Position numbers and translations under genes: made by a program
Assembly (NCBI GenBank): GCA_017983675.1
Contig: JAGOAZ010000004.1
Span: 62,001-126,000, forward strand
Source: Fluviicola sp.
GTDB lineage: Bacteria > Bacteroidota > Bacteroidia > Flavobacteriales_D > Crocinitomicaceae
Direction of reading: 5' to 3'
DNA length: 64,000 nt
Notes under the pieces: generated by a model
The model's input: only the letters and a program-made list of their open reading frames with translations
Told to the model about the DNA's origin: nothing
The model's database searches: none
In this document: in pieces, positions 8,597-17,776 of the stretch
Layout of the letters: every line of letters begins with the position of its first letter
Numbering within the stretch: position 1 is the stretch's first letter

Positions 8597-9160
8597 TTAG
8601 AATTTTACTTCAGGTGCTTTGTCAAGCGTTTGACGTTGGTCAGCACCCAAATCAAATAATGGTTCTGTTTTGTAACCTTTCATGTTCGCAACGAAATTGC
8701 TTGGAAATTGCTCGATTCCATTGTTGTATTCTTTCGTAGCCGAATTAAAAAAGCGACGAACTGCAGCTAATTTGTTTTCGATGTCACCAATTTCATTCTG
8801 AAGGTTCAAAAAGTTTGTGTTAGCTTTTAAGTCTGGGTAAGCTTCTAATTGAATGTTAAAACCATTCATGGCTGCACCTAAATTTGCTTCTGCAGCAATT
8901 TTATCACTGATTGAACTTGCTTGCATGCAACGTGAACGCGCTTCTGTTACACGAGTTAAAACGGAACTTTCGTGATCCATGTAACCTTTCACAGCTCCAA
9001 GTAATTGCGGAATCAAGTCGTAACGTTGTTTTAATTGCACGTCAATGTCAGCAAATGCACTTTCGCGGTTGTTTTTTAATGCTACTAAACGGTTGTTAAT
9101 TGAAATAAACCAAAAAATGATTAATAAAATCACACCACCAATAATCAATCCTGTTGTCAT
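8597..9160 (-). CDS. lemA: LemA family protein
   Basis: A 187-residue protein with one N-terminal membrane segment (about residues 4-22), followed by a helical domain that carries the LemA phrases NRLVALKNNRESAFADIDVQLKQR (in part), DLIPQLLG, and AYPDLKANTNFLNLQ. LemA proteins are anchored at the inner membrane with the helical bundle outside the lipid; their molecular role is not settled. It is the first gene of a unit with the M48 protease. A near-consensus minus-strand -7 sequence (TACCTTTA, one mismatch) lies about 25 bases upstream at 9185-9192. Confidence 0.93.
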   Translation of the reverse strand: MTTGLIIGGVILLIIFWFISINNRLVALKNNRESAFADIDVQLKQRYDLIPQLLGAVKGYMDHESSVLTRVTEARSRCMQASSISDKIAAEANLGAAMNGFNIQLEAYPDLKANTNFLNLQNEIGDIENKLAAVRRFFNSATKEYNNGIEQFPSNFVANMKGYKTEPLFDLGADQRQTLDKAPEVKF

Positions 9161-9361
9161 GTTTTAAATTGTTTAAATATGGATTAAAGGTATTGATTTT
9201 TTGTTCACTCAATCACTATTTTAATGGAATTAATTTTTCTTAACAATACTGAAACAATTCACAGATAATCTTACCGAAATGCGACTAAATTCGGATAAAC
9301 TAATTATCTTCGTTGCTTCGTTTAGAAAACAAGACATTTATCGAAAAAACAGTACTGTCTC

Positions 9362-12300
9362 ATGGATCAAAATACACCCTACAAATCGACAAATAACATC
9401 CGAATCGTCACTGCAGCATCGTTGTTTGATGGTCACGACGCAGCCATTAATATCATGCGCCGAATCATCCAATCTACCGGATGTGAAGTTATCCATTTAG
9501 GACACGACCGCTCAGTGGAAGAAGTTGTTGATACAGCGATTCAAGAAGATGCGCAAGCAATTGCAATGACTTCGTACCAAGGTGGACATATCGAATACTT
9601 CAAATACATGCACGATTTGTTGAAAGAAAAAGGTGCCCCGCACATCAAAATTTTTGGTGGTGGTGGTGGGACCATTTTACTTGCTGAGATTGAAGAATTG
9701 CATGGGTATGGTATTACACGTATTTATCATCCAGATGATGGTCGTTCCATGGGATTACAGGGAATGATTAATGATTTGGTGCAAAAAGCGGATTATCCAG
9801 TAGGGGATAAATTGACTGATGAAATCAACCACATTGCGGAGAAAAATGTACCGTCAATTGCTCGTTTGATTTCAGCGGCTGAAAACTACCCAGAAATGGC
9901 GGCGCCTACAATGGAAAAAGTCCACGAAATGGCTGCTAAAAATCACGTGCCAGTCTTGGGGATTACTGGAACTGGTGGCGCAGGAAAATCATCATTAGTA
10001 GATGAATTAGTTCGTCGTTTTTTAATTGATTTTCCAGAAAAACAAATCGCTGTTGTTTCTGTTGATCCATCGAAAAGAAAAACGGGTGGAGCTTTGTTAG
10101 GTGACCGTATCCGCATGAATTCCATCAAAAATTCACGTGTTTACATGCGTTCATTGGCAACACGTCAATCCAATTTGGCCTTGTCAAAACATGTTGCAGA
10201 AGCCATTCAAATATTAAAAGCAGCTAATTACGATTTGATTATTCTAGAAACATCTGGAATTGGTCAATCGGATACAGAGATTTTGGATCACTCCGATGTT
10301 TCCTTGTACGTTATGACACCTGAATATGGTGCTGCGACGCAATTGGAAAAAATCGACATGCTCGATTTCGCCGATGTAATTGCATTGAATAAATTCGATA
10401 AACGAGGTGCATTAGATGCGTTGCGTGATGTACGCAAACAATACCAACGCAACCATAATTTGTGGGAAGAAGCAGTTGATTCAATGCCCGTTTTTGGTAC
10501 AATCGCTTCGCAATTCAACGACCCAGGAATGAATACCTTGTACAAGGTAATTATCGACAAAGTAAAAGAAAGAACAGGCGCTTCTTTGGATTCTAAATTC
10601 GAAATCACCAAAGAAATGTCGGAGAAAATATACGTCATTCCACCAGAAAGAACGCGTTATTTATCGGAGATTTCAGAAAACAATCGTTCGTACGATAAAT
10701 GGGTCGACAAACAAGTCAGTGTTGCAGATAAGTTGGACGGTTTACAACGTTCAATCAGCACCTTACAGGAAAGCGCAATTGAGGACAAGGATCGCTTAAT
10801 CAAAGGATTGCAAGAGACATTTGAAGCGGTAAAACGTGATATCGATCCGTACAATTTTGAAATCATTCAGAATTGGGAAGCGAAAAAAGCAACCTATACA
10901 GCACCTGAATTTATTTTCAAAGTACGCGACAAAGAATTGAAAATGGAGACACACACAACATCGTTGTCTCAATCGCAAATTCCAAAAATAGCCTTACCGA
11001 AATACAAATCGTGGGGAGATATTTTACGATGGTCGTTACAAGAAAATGTGCCAGGAGAATTTCCTTACACAGCAGGTTTGTTCCCGTTCAAACGCGAAGG
11101 AGAAGATCCAACACGTATGTTTGCAGGGGAGGGCGGACCTGAAAGAACAAATAGACGTTTTCACTATGTTAGTTTGGGCATGCCAGCAAAACGCTTATCG
11201 ACAGCTTTTGACTCGGTGACCTTGTATGGAAATGATCCTGATTTACGACCAGATATTTATGGAAAAGTAGGGAATTCTGGAGTTTCCATCTGTTGTTTGG
11301 ACGATGCGAAAAAATTGTATTCAGGTTTTGACTTGTCACATCCAGCAACATCTGTTTCGATGACCATTAACGGTCCTGCACCCATGTTATTGGGATTCTT
11401 TATGAATGCAGCAATCGACCAAAATTGCGAGAAATACATCAAAGCAAACAGACTAGAAAAAGAAGTTTCAGCGAAAATTGAAGCGATTTACAAACAAAAA
11501 GGAATCACACGCCCAAGTTACCAAGGAGATTTACCTGAAGGAAACGATGGATTAGGATTGTTTTTATTAGGTGTAACGGGAGATCAGGTTTTGCCTGCTG
11601 ACGTGTACAGTCAAATTAAAACGGATACCTTAAAACAAGTTCGAGGAACAGTTCAAGCCGATATATTAAAAGAAGATCAAGCGCAAAATACGTGTATTTT
11701 CTCGACAGAATTTGCCCTACGTTTGATGGGTGATGTACAAGAATACTTCATCAACAAACAAGTGCGTAATTTTTATTCGGTTTCAATTTCAGGTTACCAC
11801 ATTGCGGAAGCAGGAGCAAATCCGATTACACAATTGGCATTTACACTTGCAAACGGCTTTACTTACGTGGAGTATTACTTGAGTAGAGGAATGGACATCA
11901 ATGCGTTTGGACCGAATTTATCCTTTTTCTTTTCCAACGGAATTGACCCAGAATATGCGGTCATTGGACGTGTTGCTCGCCGTATTTGGGCGAAAGCATT
12001 GGCGAAGAAATACGGAGCGAATCCGCGTGCTCAAATGTTGAAATACCACATTCAAACATCGGGTCGTTCGTTGCATGCACAAGAAATTGATTTCAACGAT
12101 ATCCGCACTACCTTACAAGCATTGTATGCTATTTACGATAACTGTAACTCGTTGCATACCAACGCTTATGATGAAGCGATTACGACACCAACAGAAGAAT
12201 CTGTTCGTCGAGCAATGGCCATTCAATTGATTATCAACCGCGAATTAGGATTAGCGAAAAACGAGAATCCATTGCAAGGTTCGTTCATCATTGAGGAATT

Positions 12301-12742
12301 GACCGATTTAGTCGAGTCTGCCGTATTGTTAGAATTCGACCGAATTACAGAGCGCGGAGGTGTTTTAGGAGCAATGGAAACGATGTACCAACGTTCGAAA
12401 ATTCAAGAGGAATCGTTGTATTACGAAACATTGAAGCACAATGGCGAATTTCCAATCATTGGTGTGAATACCTTCTTGAGTTCAAAAGGTTCGCCAACAA
12501 TAGAGCCGAGAGAAGTCATTCGTGCTTCGGAAGAAGAAAAACGTTACCAAATTGACATGTTGGCTAATTTAAAGCAATTGCATGCCGATAAAATTCCTGC
12601 GTTAATTGCCGATTTACAACTAGCAGCAGTTCAAAACGAAAACATGTTTGAACGTTTGATGGAAGTATGTAAAGTCGCTTCTTTGGGACAAGTAACGAAA
12701 GCCTTGTTCGAAGTTGGTGGCCAGTACAGACGCAACATGTAA
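9362..12742 (+). CDS. icmF: Fused B12-dependent acyl-CoA mutase with G-protein chaperone (IcmF-type isobutyryl-CoA mutase)
   Basis: A single 1126-residue chain carries all parts of a B12 mutase system. The N-terminal B12-binding domain (about 1-140) has DGH at 23-25 with the cobalt-ligating histidine. A MeaB-like GTPase chaperone domain follows, with P-loop GTGGAGKS at 203-210. The TIM-barrel mutase domain starts around residue 550. Two substrate-pocket positions fit isobutyryl-CoA rather than methylmalonyl-CoA: Phe587 (in RMFAGEG) where methylmalonyl-CoA mutases have Tyr, and Gln775 (in QAQNTCIF) where they have Arg. The expected reaction is isobutyryl-CoA to n-butyryl-CoA interconversion. 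The alignment was made by eye. The gene stands alone and ends at a terminator. Confidence 0.92.
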   Translation: MDQNTPYKSTNNIRIVTAASLFDGHDAAINIMRRIIQSTGCEVIHLGHDRSVEEVVDTAIQEDAQAIAMTSYQGGHIEYFKYMHDLLKEKGAPHIKIFGGGGGTILLAEIEELHGYGITRIYHPDDGRSMGLQGMINDLVQKADYPVGDKLTDEINHIAEKNVPSIARLISAAENYPEMAAPTMEKVHEMAAKNHVPVLGITGTGGAGKSSLVDELVRRFLIDFPEKQIAVVSVDPSKRKTGGALLGDRIRMNSIKNSRVYMRSLATRQSNLALSKHVAEAIQILKAANYDLIILETSGIGQSDTEILDHSDVSLYVMTPEYGAATQLEKIDMLDFADVIALNKFDKRGALDALRDVRKQYQRNHNLWEEAVDSMPVFGTIASQFNDPGMNTLYKVIIDKVKERTGASLDSKFEITKEMSEKIYVIPPERTRYLSEISENNRSYDKWVDKQVSVADKLDGLQRSISTLQESAIEDKDRLIKGLQETFEAVKRDIDPYNFEIIQNWEAKKATYTAPEFIFKVRDKELKMETHTTSLSQSQIPKIALPKYKSWGDILRWSLQENVPGEFPYTAGLFPFKREGEDPTRMFAGEGGPERTNRRFHYVSLGMPAKRLSTAFDSVTLYGNDPDLRPDIYGKVGNSGVSICCLDDAKKLYSGFDLSHPATSVSMTINGPAPMLLGFFMNAAIDQNCEKYIKANRLEKEVSAKIEAIYKQKGITRPSYQGDLPEGNDGLGLFLLGVTGDQVLPADVYSQIKTDTLKQVRGTVQADILKEDQAQNTCIFSTEFALRLMGDVQEYFINKQVRNFYSVSISGYHIAEAGANPITQLAFTLANGFTYVEYYLSRGMDINAFGPNLSFFFSNGIDPEYAVIGRVARRIWAKALAKKYGANPRAQMLKYHIQTSGRSLHAQEIDFNDIRTTLQALYAIYDNCNSLHTNAYDEAITTPTEESVRRAMAIQLIINRELGLAKNENPLQGSFIIEELTDLVESAVLLEFDRITERGGVLGAMETMYQRSKIQEESLYYETLKHNGEFPIIGVNTFLSSKGSPTIEPREVIRASEEEKRYQIDMLANLKQLHADKIPALIADLQLAAVQNENMFERLMEVCKVASLGQVTKALFEVGGQYRRNM

Positions 12743-12763
12743 AGAATACTATAAATAGATTTG

Positions 12764-12799
12764 AAAAGCTGAATTCATTGGATTCAGCTTTTTTTTTGT
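12764..12799. terminator. Bidirectional intrinsic terminator
   Basis: An 11-bp stem (AAAAGCTGAAT with ATTCAGCTTTT, 7-base loop) is flanked by A- and T-runs. It lies between icmF and the convergent kelch-like gene. Confidence 0.88.
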
Positions 12800-12812
12800 A
12801 GAATATTAAATG

Positions 12813-14000
12813 TCAATGCTGCACGCAAATTTGTTCGGTTAACGCTCCGTTTTCTCCCACGAGGCGTAATAGGTACAAGCCGTTTTCCAGATCAATTGGC
12901 ATGTCGATTTGTTTTGCGTTGGTGGTTTGTGTTGTGATTAATTGACCTGAAACAGTGTATATTTCAATGTGTTTAATGAGCGCATCTGATTGGATAACGA
13001 GTTGGTTGTTTAGCGGATTGGGATACAGATTAACTGTTCCAAGTGATTGTTCCTTGTCCATTCCAAGTATGTAATCCGCTTTCCATGTTTCGTTCAAGCG
13101 TGCTTGCGTAGACACACCTGTTGCAATGAAAAATTCGCTGTTATTGACAAACGCAACGCCACCTCTTCGCGCAGCTGCAGGAAAAGGAGTAAGCGAGGTA
13201 GTTGCCCACGTTTCTAAATCGATGCGCGTGAATTGATTGCTGTAGGACAGGTTTTCAAGTGCACCACCGTAAATAAAGCCATATTTTCCTATTTGAGAAA
13301 ACATGGAATAAATGGTAGGAACAAGCGTTAATTGATTGAGGAGTTGCCACGTATCCGTTGTGGGGAAATACTGATAAAAACCAGTGTTGAAATTCCCGCT
13401 GTTTAACTTACCAAGACCAATAACGCCGGCATTATTCCAAGAAAAGCCAACGCCTCTCCAAATTCCATCGAAAGGAAGGGATGCTTTCTGGAACCACTGT
13501 TCTTGCACTAAATCAAAGGCCCACACTTCGTTGGAAATTGTTCCTCCTGTTGTTTTTCCGCCCACTATATAAACGGTGTCGCCAATCAACAAACTCAACG
13601 CTCCTGATCTTCCTGTTGTTGGTAAATCGGGTAGGGAAGACCACGCATTGGTAACAGGATTGAATTTCCAAAAATCAGCTAAATACGTTGCGCTTCCATT
13701 GATTCCACCGAAAATGTAACCGAAATCTTGGTAGGAAAAGCCATTGGCATATTGCCGTTCTTCGCCTGTTGGCAAACTCAAACCATTCGACCACGATTCC
13801 GTATTCAAATCAAACACCTTAAAATCCGACGTACAACTAAAACCCGCATTCATCCCCAAGCCACAATAAACGTGGTTATTGATGGTGAATGAACTAGCAT
13901 CATCACGCGCATCGCCTGAAAAATTAGCGACCTGGTTCCAGTTTTGTGCGTTTGTAGCGAACGTGAAGCAAAAAAGTAAAAAAGATAAATAGTATCTCAT
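12813..14000 (-). CDS. Secreted kelch-repeat protein with T9SS sorting domain
   Basis: A 395-residue exported protein. Residues 1-18 are a signal peptide (ending TNAQ). Residues about 25-310 contain repeated kelch-like units with the usual GG pairs and spaced W/Y residues (for example YIFGGINGS, VYIVGGKTTGG, FIYGGALEN), predicting a beta propeller. The last 75 residues or so form a type A T9SS sorting domain that begins at NLYPNPLNN and contains EIYTVSGQLI and GLYLLRLVG. The protein should therefore be secreted across the outer membrane and anchored or released. Kelch propellers bind proteins or sugars; no substrate can be assigned. It is alone on the minus strand. Confidence 0.88.
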   Translation of the reverse strand: MRYYLSFLLFCFTFATNAQNWNQVANFSGDARDDASSFTINNHVYCGLGMNAGFSCTSDFKVFDLNTESWSNGLSLPTGEERQYANGFSYQDFGYIFGGINGSATYLADFWKFNPVTNAWSSLPDLPTTGRSGALSLLIGDTVYIVGGKTTGGTISNEVWAFDLVQEQWFQKASLPFDGIWRGVGFSWNNAGVIGLGKLNSGNFNTGFYQYFPTTDTWQLLNQLTLVPTIYSMFSQIGKYGFIYGGALENLSYSNQFTRIDLETWATTSLTPFPAAARRGGVAFVNNSEFFIATGVSTQARLNETWKADYILGMDKEQSLGTVNLYPNPLNNQLVIQSDALIKHIEIYTVSGQLITTQTTNAKQIDMPIDLENGLYLLRLVGENGALTEQICVQH

Positions 14001-14054
14001 AGTAGAAATTGGGTATGAGTAAAACGACAGTTAGTGTATTTTATTACCGCCTAA

Positions 14055-14918
14055 TCAAACACGTTCCAATACATACGTTATTAATTCGTCCATCGCACGC
14101 GTATAATCTTTTGAAAAAACTCTTGCTGGACGGTTCGCGATTCCCAAACAAATAGTTGTGCACTCGTGTCCCAAAGCTTTTCCCAATGCAAATAATGCAG
14201 AACTTTCCATTTCAAAATTAATTACTTGTTGTTGTTTGTAGTCAAACGAAGCAAGTAGTTCGTTTATGGATTCGTTGTGCAAACCAAGGCGCAATTTTCG
14301 CCCTTGCGGACCATAAAAACCAGAACTGGTCATGGTAATTCCTGCATGCGTTTGTGCACTTTTTAATTTGTTCACCAAGTTCTCTGAAGCTGCAGCACAA
14401 TAAGGAACAATCGTTGAAGGATAATTGATGTGTGCAGTGATTGCTTGTGCAATTGCTTGTTCTTCGGCGTTAAATGCAATGGGGTAGAAGTGCGCAACGT
14501 TATCGAGACCAACTGCATGCGTCGAAAGCAAGTAACTGTGTATTGGAATGTCTGCTTGTAAAATGCCACAAGTTCCAATGCGCACAATGTTCATCTTTTT
14601 CAAGGTGCTTTTCGCCCTGCGCTCTGTCAAGTTGATGTTCTTCAGTGCATCTAATTCGTTGATGACGATATCAATGTTATCGGTCCCAATTCCTGTTGAA
14701 AGCACACTGATTTCTTTTCCTTTGTAACTTCCAGTATGGCAAACAAATTCACGGTGTTGCGAACGATGACGAATGGTGTCAAATTGTTTGGTAATTTGCT
14801 CCACACGGTCTTGATCGCCAACCAGCAATATGGTATCTGCTAAATCGGAGGGAGCTAAGCCAAGGTGGTAAACATTTCCATTACCATCCAATACTAATTC
14901 TGTAGCGGGATATGACAT
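14055..14918 (-). CDS. Nucleoside phosphorylase (NP-I family, uridine phosphorylase-like)
   Basis: Splits a nucleoside with phosphate into base and (deoxy)ribose 1-phosphate. The 287-residue protein has the NP-I phosphate-site phrase LVGDQDRVEQI (about 31-41), ISVLSTGIGTDNIDIVINEL (about 69-88) and the nucleoside-binding segment INFEMESSALFALG (about 233-246). The SGFYGPQGR segment (199-207) is typical of Bacteroidota members annotated as nucleoside phosphorylases. Specificity for uridine over purines is a guess. It follows the DUF4197 gene by 6 bases on the minus strand, so both are probably one unit. Confidence 0.9.
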   Translation of the reverse strand: MSYPATELVLDGNGNVYHLGLAPSDLADTILLVGDQDRVEQITKQFDTIRHRSQHREFVCHTGSYKGKEISVLSTGIGTDNIDIVINELDALKNINLTERRAKSTLKKMNIVRIGTCGILQADIPIHSYLLSTHAVGLDNVAHFYPIAFNAEEQAIAQAITAHINYPSTIVPYCAAASENLVNKLKSAQTHAGITMTSSGFYGPQGRKLRLGLHNESINELLASFDYKQQQVINFEMESSALFALGKALGHECTTICLGIANRPARVFSKDYTRAMDELITYVLERV

Positions 14919-14924
14919 GAACGA

Positions 14925-15668
14925 TTAATTAGCGATGCTTCCAAATACTTTTTTCAACAAGTCATTGACACGCGCCATTGGGTCAAGACGGATCTTGTTT
15001 TCTTCTTGTTCAACTAATTTGAATAAACCATCAATAGCTAATTGCGTGACGTAAGCATTCAAATCCGGATTTACTTTTTGTCCACCAGTCACTGTCATAA
15101 TGCCGTTGTATTTATTCATCAACGGGTTCCAATAATCGGTCAATTTTACACTACTGATTGCTGTTTTAACAGCTGGAGCAAAAGCCGTAATTAATTGTTG
15201 TTGTGTTTTGTCTTTCAAAAAAGCAGTGGCAGCACCATTTCCTCCTTTGAGTATGGTAAATCCATCTTGGATGGACATGTTTAAGATTGCATCTTTAAAA
15301 ATTGGCAATGCAGATTTTGTTGCTTCCTCAGCGGCTCTGTTTAAGGTTGTTTCAAACTTTTCAACTTGCGCATTCAAACCTAATTCCAACGCTTTTTCTT
15401 TTACCTTAATAGCATCTTGTGGGAAAGGTAAACGGATGAGGTCGTTTTTTAAAAAGCCGTCCGTTATTGACGTTACATTCACAGCATTTTGAATGCCAAT
15501 GTTGAGCGCATCTTTCAGTCCGTTAATAACTTCTACATTTGTTAAGGCAGGAGCTGTAGGTTGTTGCGTAGGCATTGGAATAGCTTTTGCCGCATCTTCC
15601 AACACATCACACGAGGAAAAGCACAATACTATTCCTAATGAAAACAAAGTTTGTGTAGTTAATTTCAT
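14925..15668 (-). CDS. DUF4197 domain-containing lipoprotein
   Basis: A protein of 247 residues from the ATG at 15668. The longer frame, which begins further upstream and overlaps cinA, is rejected because this ATG opens a lipoprotein signal (MKLTTQTLFSLGIVLCFSSC), with the lipidated cysteine at residue 20. The rest is helical and matches DUF4197 in phrases such as EVINGLKDALNIGIQNAV, IRLPFPQDA and TDYWNPLM. Function unknown; a periplasmic location, inner- or outer-membrane anchored, is inferred. Divergent from cinA with about 39 bases between start codons, and co-directional with the nucleoside phosphorylase. Confidence 0.88.
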   Translation of the reverse strand: MKLTTQTLFSLGIVLCFSSCDVLEDAAKAIPMPTQQPTAPALTNVEVINGLKDALNIGIQNAVNVTSITDGFLKNDLIRLPFPQDAIKVKEKALELGLNAQVEKFETTLNRAAEEATKSALPIFKDAILNMSIQDGFTILKGGNGAATAFLKDKTQQQLITAFAPAVKTAISSVKLTDYWNPLMNKYNGIMTVTGGQKVNPDLNAYVTQLAIDGLFKLVEQEENKIRLDPMARVNDLLKKVFGSIAN

Positions 15669-15707
15669 TTTTCTTTCCGTTATTTGTTCAAACTTAACAA
15701 TTATTTT

Positions 15708-16979
15708 GTGCAACGTATCAAAAACAGTACCAAGTTAACAGCAGAAATCATTTCGATAGGTGACGAATTATTGATTGGACAAACCATAAATACGAATGCT
15801 TCGTGGATAGGTCAGCAATTAGCCTTGATTGGCATAAAAGTCAAGCATGTTGCAACGATTTCAGATGATAAAGCAGCCATCGTACAAGCATTAAACGATG
15901 CACACGAACGCAATAACTTAATTGTGATTACGGGAGGTTTGGGACCAACGAAAGACGACATCACCAAACACGTCTTGTGTGATTATTTTCAGACAAAATT
16001 GGTCATGAACACAACCGTTTTAGCGCATATCGAAGCTTTCTTTTCGAGTCGTAATCGCCCGATGTTGCAGGTAAACACCGACCAAGCGTTGTTGCCAGAG
16101 TCGTGCGAAGTGTTGTTTAATAAATTTGGAACAGCAGCAGGAATGTGGTTTGAAAAAGAAGGGCGGGTTTACATTTCCATGCCAGGAGTTCCTTATGAAA
16201 TGAAGACCATTTTTGAAGAAGAAGCATTACCAAAAATCACTCAGAATTTTGATACAGCAGTGTTGTACCACCGCACCTTTCTAACGCAAGGAATTGGCGA
16301 GTCGTTTTTAGCACAACAATTAGAAGATTGGGAAGATAAAATCGAAGCAGCAGGAATGCAATTAGCTTATTTACCAGCTCCGGGAATGGTTAAAATGCGG
16401 ATCACCTCTTTCAAAGGTCAAACAGACGCGCAACTGATTCAGTCATTAATAGATGAGGTGAAAATGCGCATGCCAGCTCATTTTGTATGCGAAGGTGAAA
16501 TGCCCATAGCAGCTTTGGTGGGCGAACTATTGAAAGCAAACGGAAAGACTGTAGGGACAGTAGAAAGTTGTACAGGAGGAAATATCGCTGCGGCATTTGT
16601 TGCCAATAGTGGTTCTTCTGATTACTTCGAAGGAAGTTTGTTGACGTATACAATTGATCAAAAAGTGTCACTAGCTGATGTGCCACGTGCGTTGATTTCA
16701 GAAAAAGGAGTCGTTTCCAAAGAAGTTGCAGAAGCAATGGCATTGGGTGGATTAAAAAAATTAAAAACAGATTATTGTATCGCAACTACTGGTATTGTTG
16801 GTCCTACAGGAGAAACCGACACCGTAAAAATGGGAACGGTTTGGTTTGCGATTGCAAGAAATGGTGCTGTTTCAAGTAAAATGCATATCTTTGGCGACAA
16901 TAGGGAGCGAAACATCCAAATGAGCGTTTTAACGGCGCTAAATTTCTTGAGATGCGAGCTTTTAGAAATTAATCAATAA
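15708..16979 (+). CDS. cinA: CinA family protein (nicotinamide-nucleotide amidase/competence-damage inducible)
   Basis: Two domains: an N-terminal molybdopterin-binding-like COG1058 domain (EIISIGDELLIGQT near the start, GGLGPTKDD about residue 80) and a C-terminal PncC-type nicotinamide mononucleotide deamidase domain (GTVESCTGGNIAA about residue 285, ATTGIVGPTG near 360). The pair recycles pyridine nucleotides. No ATG is available before the conserved first strand; GTG at 15708 is the most economical start, a TTG at 15684 is possible. The gene precedes rpmB, an order seen in other Bacteroidota. The start lies 39 bases from the divergent DUF4197 start, so their promoters must overlap or lie inside genes. 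Confidence 0.9.
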   Translation: MQRIKNSTKLTAEIISIGDELLIGQTINTNASWIGQQLALIGIKVKHVATISDDKAAIVQALNDAHERNNLIVITGGLGPTKDDITKHVLCDYFQTKLVMNTTVLAHIEAFFSSRNRPMLQVNTDQALLPESCEVLFNKFGTAAGMWFEKEGRVYISMPGVPYEMKTIFEEEALPKITQNFDTAVLYHRTFLTQGIGESFLAQQLEDWEDKIEAAGMQLAYLPAPGMVKMRITSFKGQTDAQLIQSLIDEVKMRMPAHFVCEGEMPIAALVGELLKANGKTVGTVESCTGGNIAAAFVANSGSSDYFEGSLLTYTIDQKVSLADVPRALISEKGVVSKEVAEAMALGGLKKLKTDYCIATTGIVGPTGETDTVKMGTVWFAIARNGAVSSKMHIFGDNRERNIQMSVLTALNFLRCELLEINQ

Positions 16980-16990
16980 AAAATATTAAT

Positions 16991-17026
16991 TTTTGTTGCG
17001 GAATTGCTAGAATTTGCTTTTCTTTG
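16991..17026 (+). promoter_or_regulatory. Promoter of the rpmB-rpmG-DUF4295 unit
   Basis: A TTG (-33 element, 16996-16998) is followed after 20 bases by TTTCTTTG (17019-17026), a one-mismatch match to TAnnTTTG. Both spacing and position fit the main Bacteroidota sigma-A promoter. The predicted leader is about 30 bases. Confidence 0.65.
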
Positions 17027-17060
17027 CACCCGCTTTTAGAATTAGGAAAATTTAAATACA

Positions 17061-17297
17061 ATGTCACGAGTTTGTCAATTAACAGGAAAATCGGTAATGG
17101 TAGGAAACAATGTTTCTCACTCACAACGTAAAACAAAACGCAAGTTTTATCCCAACTTGTTAACTAAGAAGTTCTACATACCAGAAGATGATATGTACGT
17201 AACTTTAAAAATCTCAGCGTCTGCTTTGAGAACAATCAATAAGAAAGGAATTTCTGTTTGTTTGAAAGAGGCACGTGAAAAAGGTTATTTAAAATAA
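17061..17297 (+). CDS. rpmB: 50S ribosomal protein L28
   Basis: A 78-residue basic protein with the L28 opening [21 protein letters not shown] and the conserved central segment [17 protein letters not shown]. It is a structural part of the large ribosomal subunit. It begins the cluster rpmB-rpmG-DUF4295, which is conserved in Bacteroidota, and it has its own promoter after cinA. Confidence 0.97.
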   Translation: MSRVCQLTGKSVMVGNNVSHSQRKTKRKFYPNLLTKKFYIPEDDMYVTLKISASALRTINKKGISVCLKEAREKGYLK

Positions 17298-17339
17298 ATC
17301 CTGATTCCTCGTTTAACGAGAATCTTAAATTAAAGAAAA

Positions 17340-17528
17340 ATGGCTAAGAAAGCAAAAGGAAATAGAATCCAAGTTATTTTAGAGTGCACGGAGCACAAAG
17401 AATCTGGACAAGCAGGAACTTCTCGTTACATCACGATGAAAAACCGTAAAAACACGCCAGAGCGTTTGGAGATTAAAAAATTCAACCCTATCTTGAAAAG
17501 ATACACGGTTCATAAAGAAATTAAATAA
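17340..17528 (+). CDS. rpmG: 50S ribosomal protein L33
   Basis: A 62-residue basic protein with L33 phrases [20 protein letters not shown] and [21 protein letters not shown] (shown in parts). Only one cysteine is present, so this is a form without the CxxC zinc site. It lies 42 bases after rpmB and 12 bases before the DUF4295 gene. Confidence 0.97.
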   Translation: MAKKAKGNRIQVILECTEHKESGQAGTSRYITMKNRKNTPERLEIKKFNPILKRYTVHKEIK

Positions 17529-17540
17529 TACGTATTTGTC

Positions 17541-17696
17541 ATGGCAAAGAAAGTAGTAGCATCATTACAAAAAGGAGGAGGAAAAGAGCACACAAAAGTG
17601 ATCAAAATGGTAAAATCTCCAAAATCAGGATCGTTCTCTTTTAAACAAGAGATCGTACATAACGATAAAGTAAAAGAATGGTTTTCTAAAGCTTAA
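17541..17696 (+). CDS. DUF4295 small basic protein, ribosome-associated candidate
   Basis: A 51-residue open frame starting ATG at 17541 and ending TAA at 17694-17696. The translation begins MAKKVVASLQKGGGKEHTKV and ends VKEWFSKA; about a quarter of the residues are Lys. Size, composition and position directly after L33 match the DUF4295 family, which is found in Bacteroidota and is restricted to this ribosomal cluster. Its role is unproven; association with the ribosome is inferred from context and charge. A strong terminator follows. Confidence 0.9.
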   Translation: MAKKVVASLQKGGGKEHTKVIKMVKSPKSGSFSFKQEIVHNDKVKEWFSKA

Positions 17697-17722
17697 TTCT
17701 TTTTAAATATAACTCGGTATTG

Positions 17723-17770
17723 TAAAAACCCCGTTCCGCTTCATTCGGAATCGGGGTTTTTTTTATTTTT
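17723..17770 (+). terminator. Intrinsic terminator between the ribosomal cluster and ftsY
   Basis: The stem AAAAACCCCG-TTCCG with CGGAA-TCGGGGTTTTT (one offset T, 7-base loop) runs into a T-rich tract that ends about 6 bases before the ftsY ATG. Confidence 0.88.
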
Positions 17771-17771
17771 G
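17764..17771 (+). promoter_or_regulatory. -7 element (TATTTTTG) for ftsY, fused to the terminator T-run
   Basis: An exact TAnnTTTG match sits inside the T-rich tail of the preceding terminator and ends 5 bases before the ftsY ATG. No -33 TTG was found at the usual distance. If used, the ftsY mRNA would be essentially leaderless. Confidence 0.45.
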
Positions 17772-17776
17772 TACTT

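Noticed and set aside
9161..9361. Possible cobalamin riboswitch upstream of icmF
   Set aside because: The leader is short and AT-rich; I could not find a B12-box-like sequence or the expected fold. Only a near-consensus TATCTTCG promoter element was seen.
15669..15713. N-terminal extension of the DUF4197 protein
   Set aside because: It would precede a clean lipoprotein signal and overlap the cinA start.
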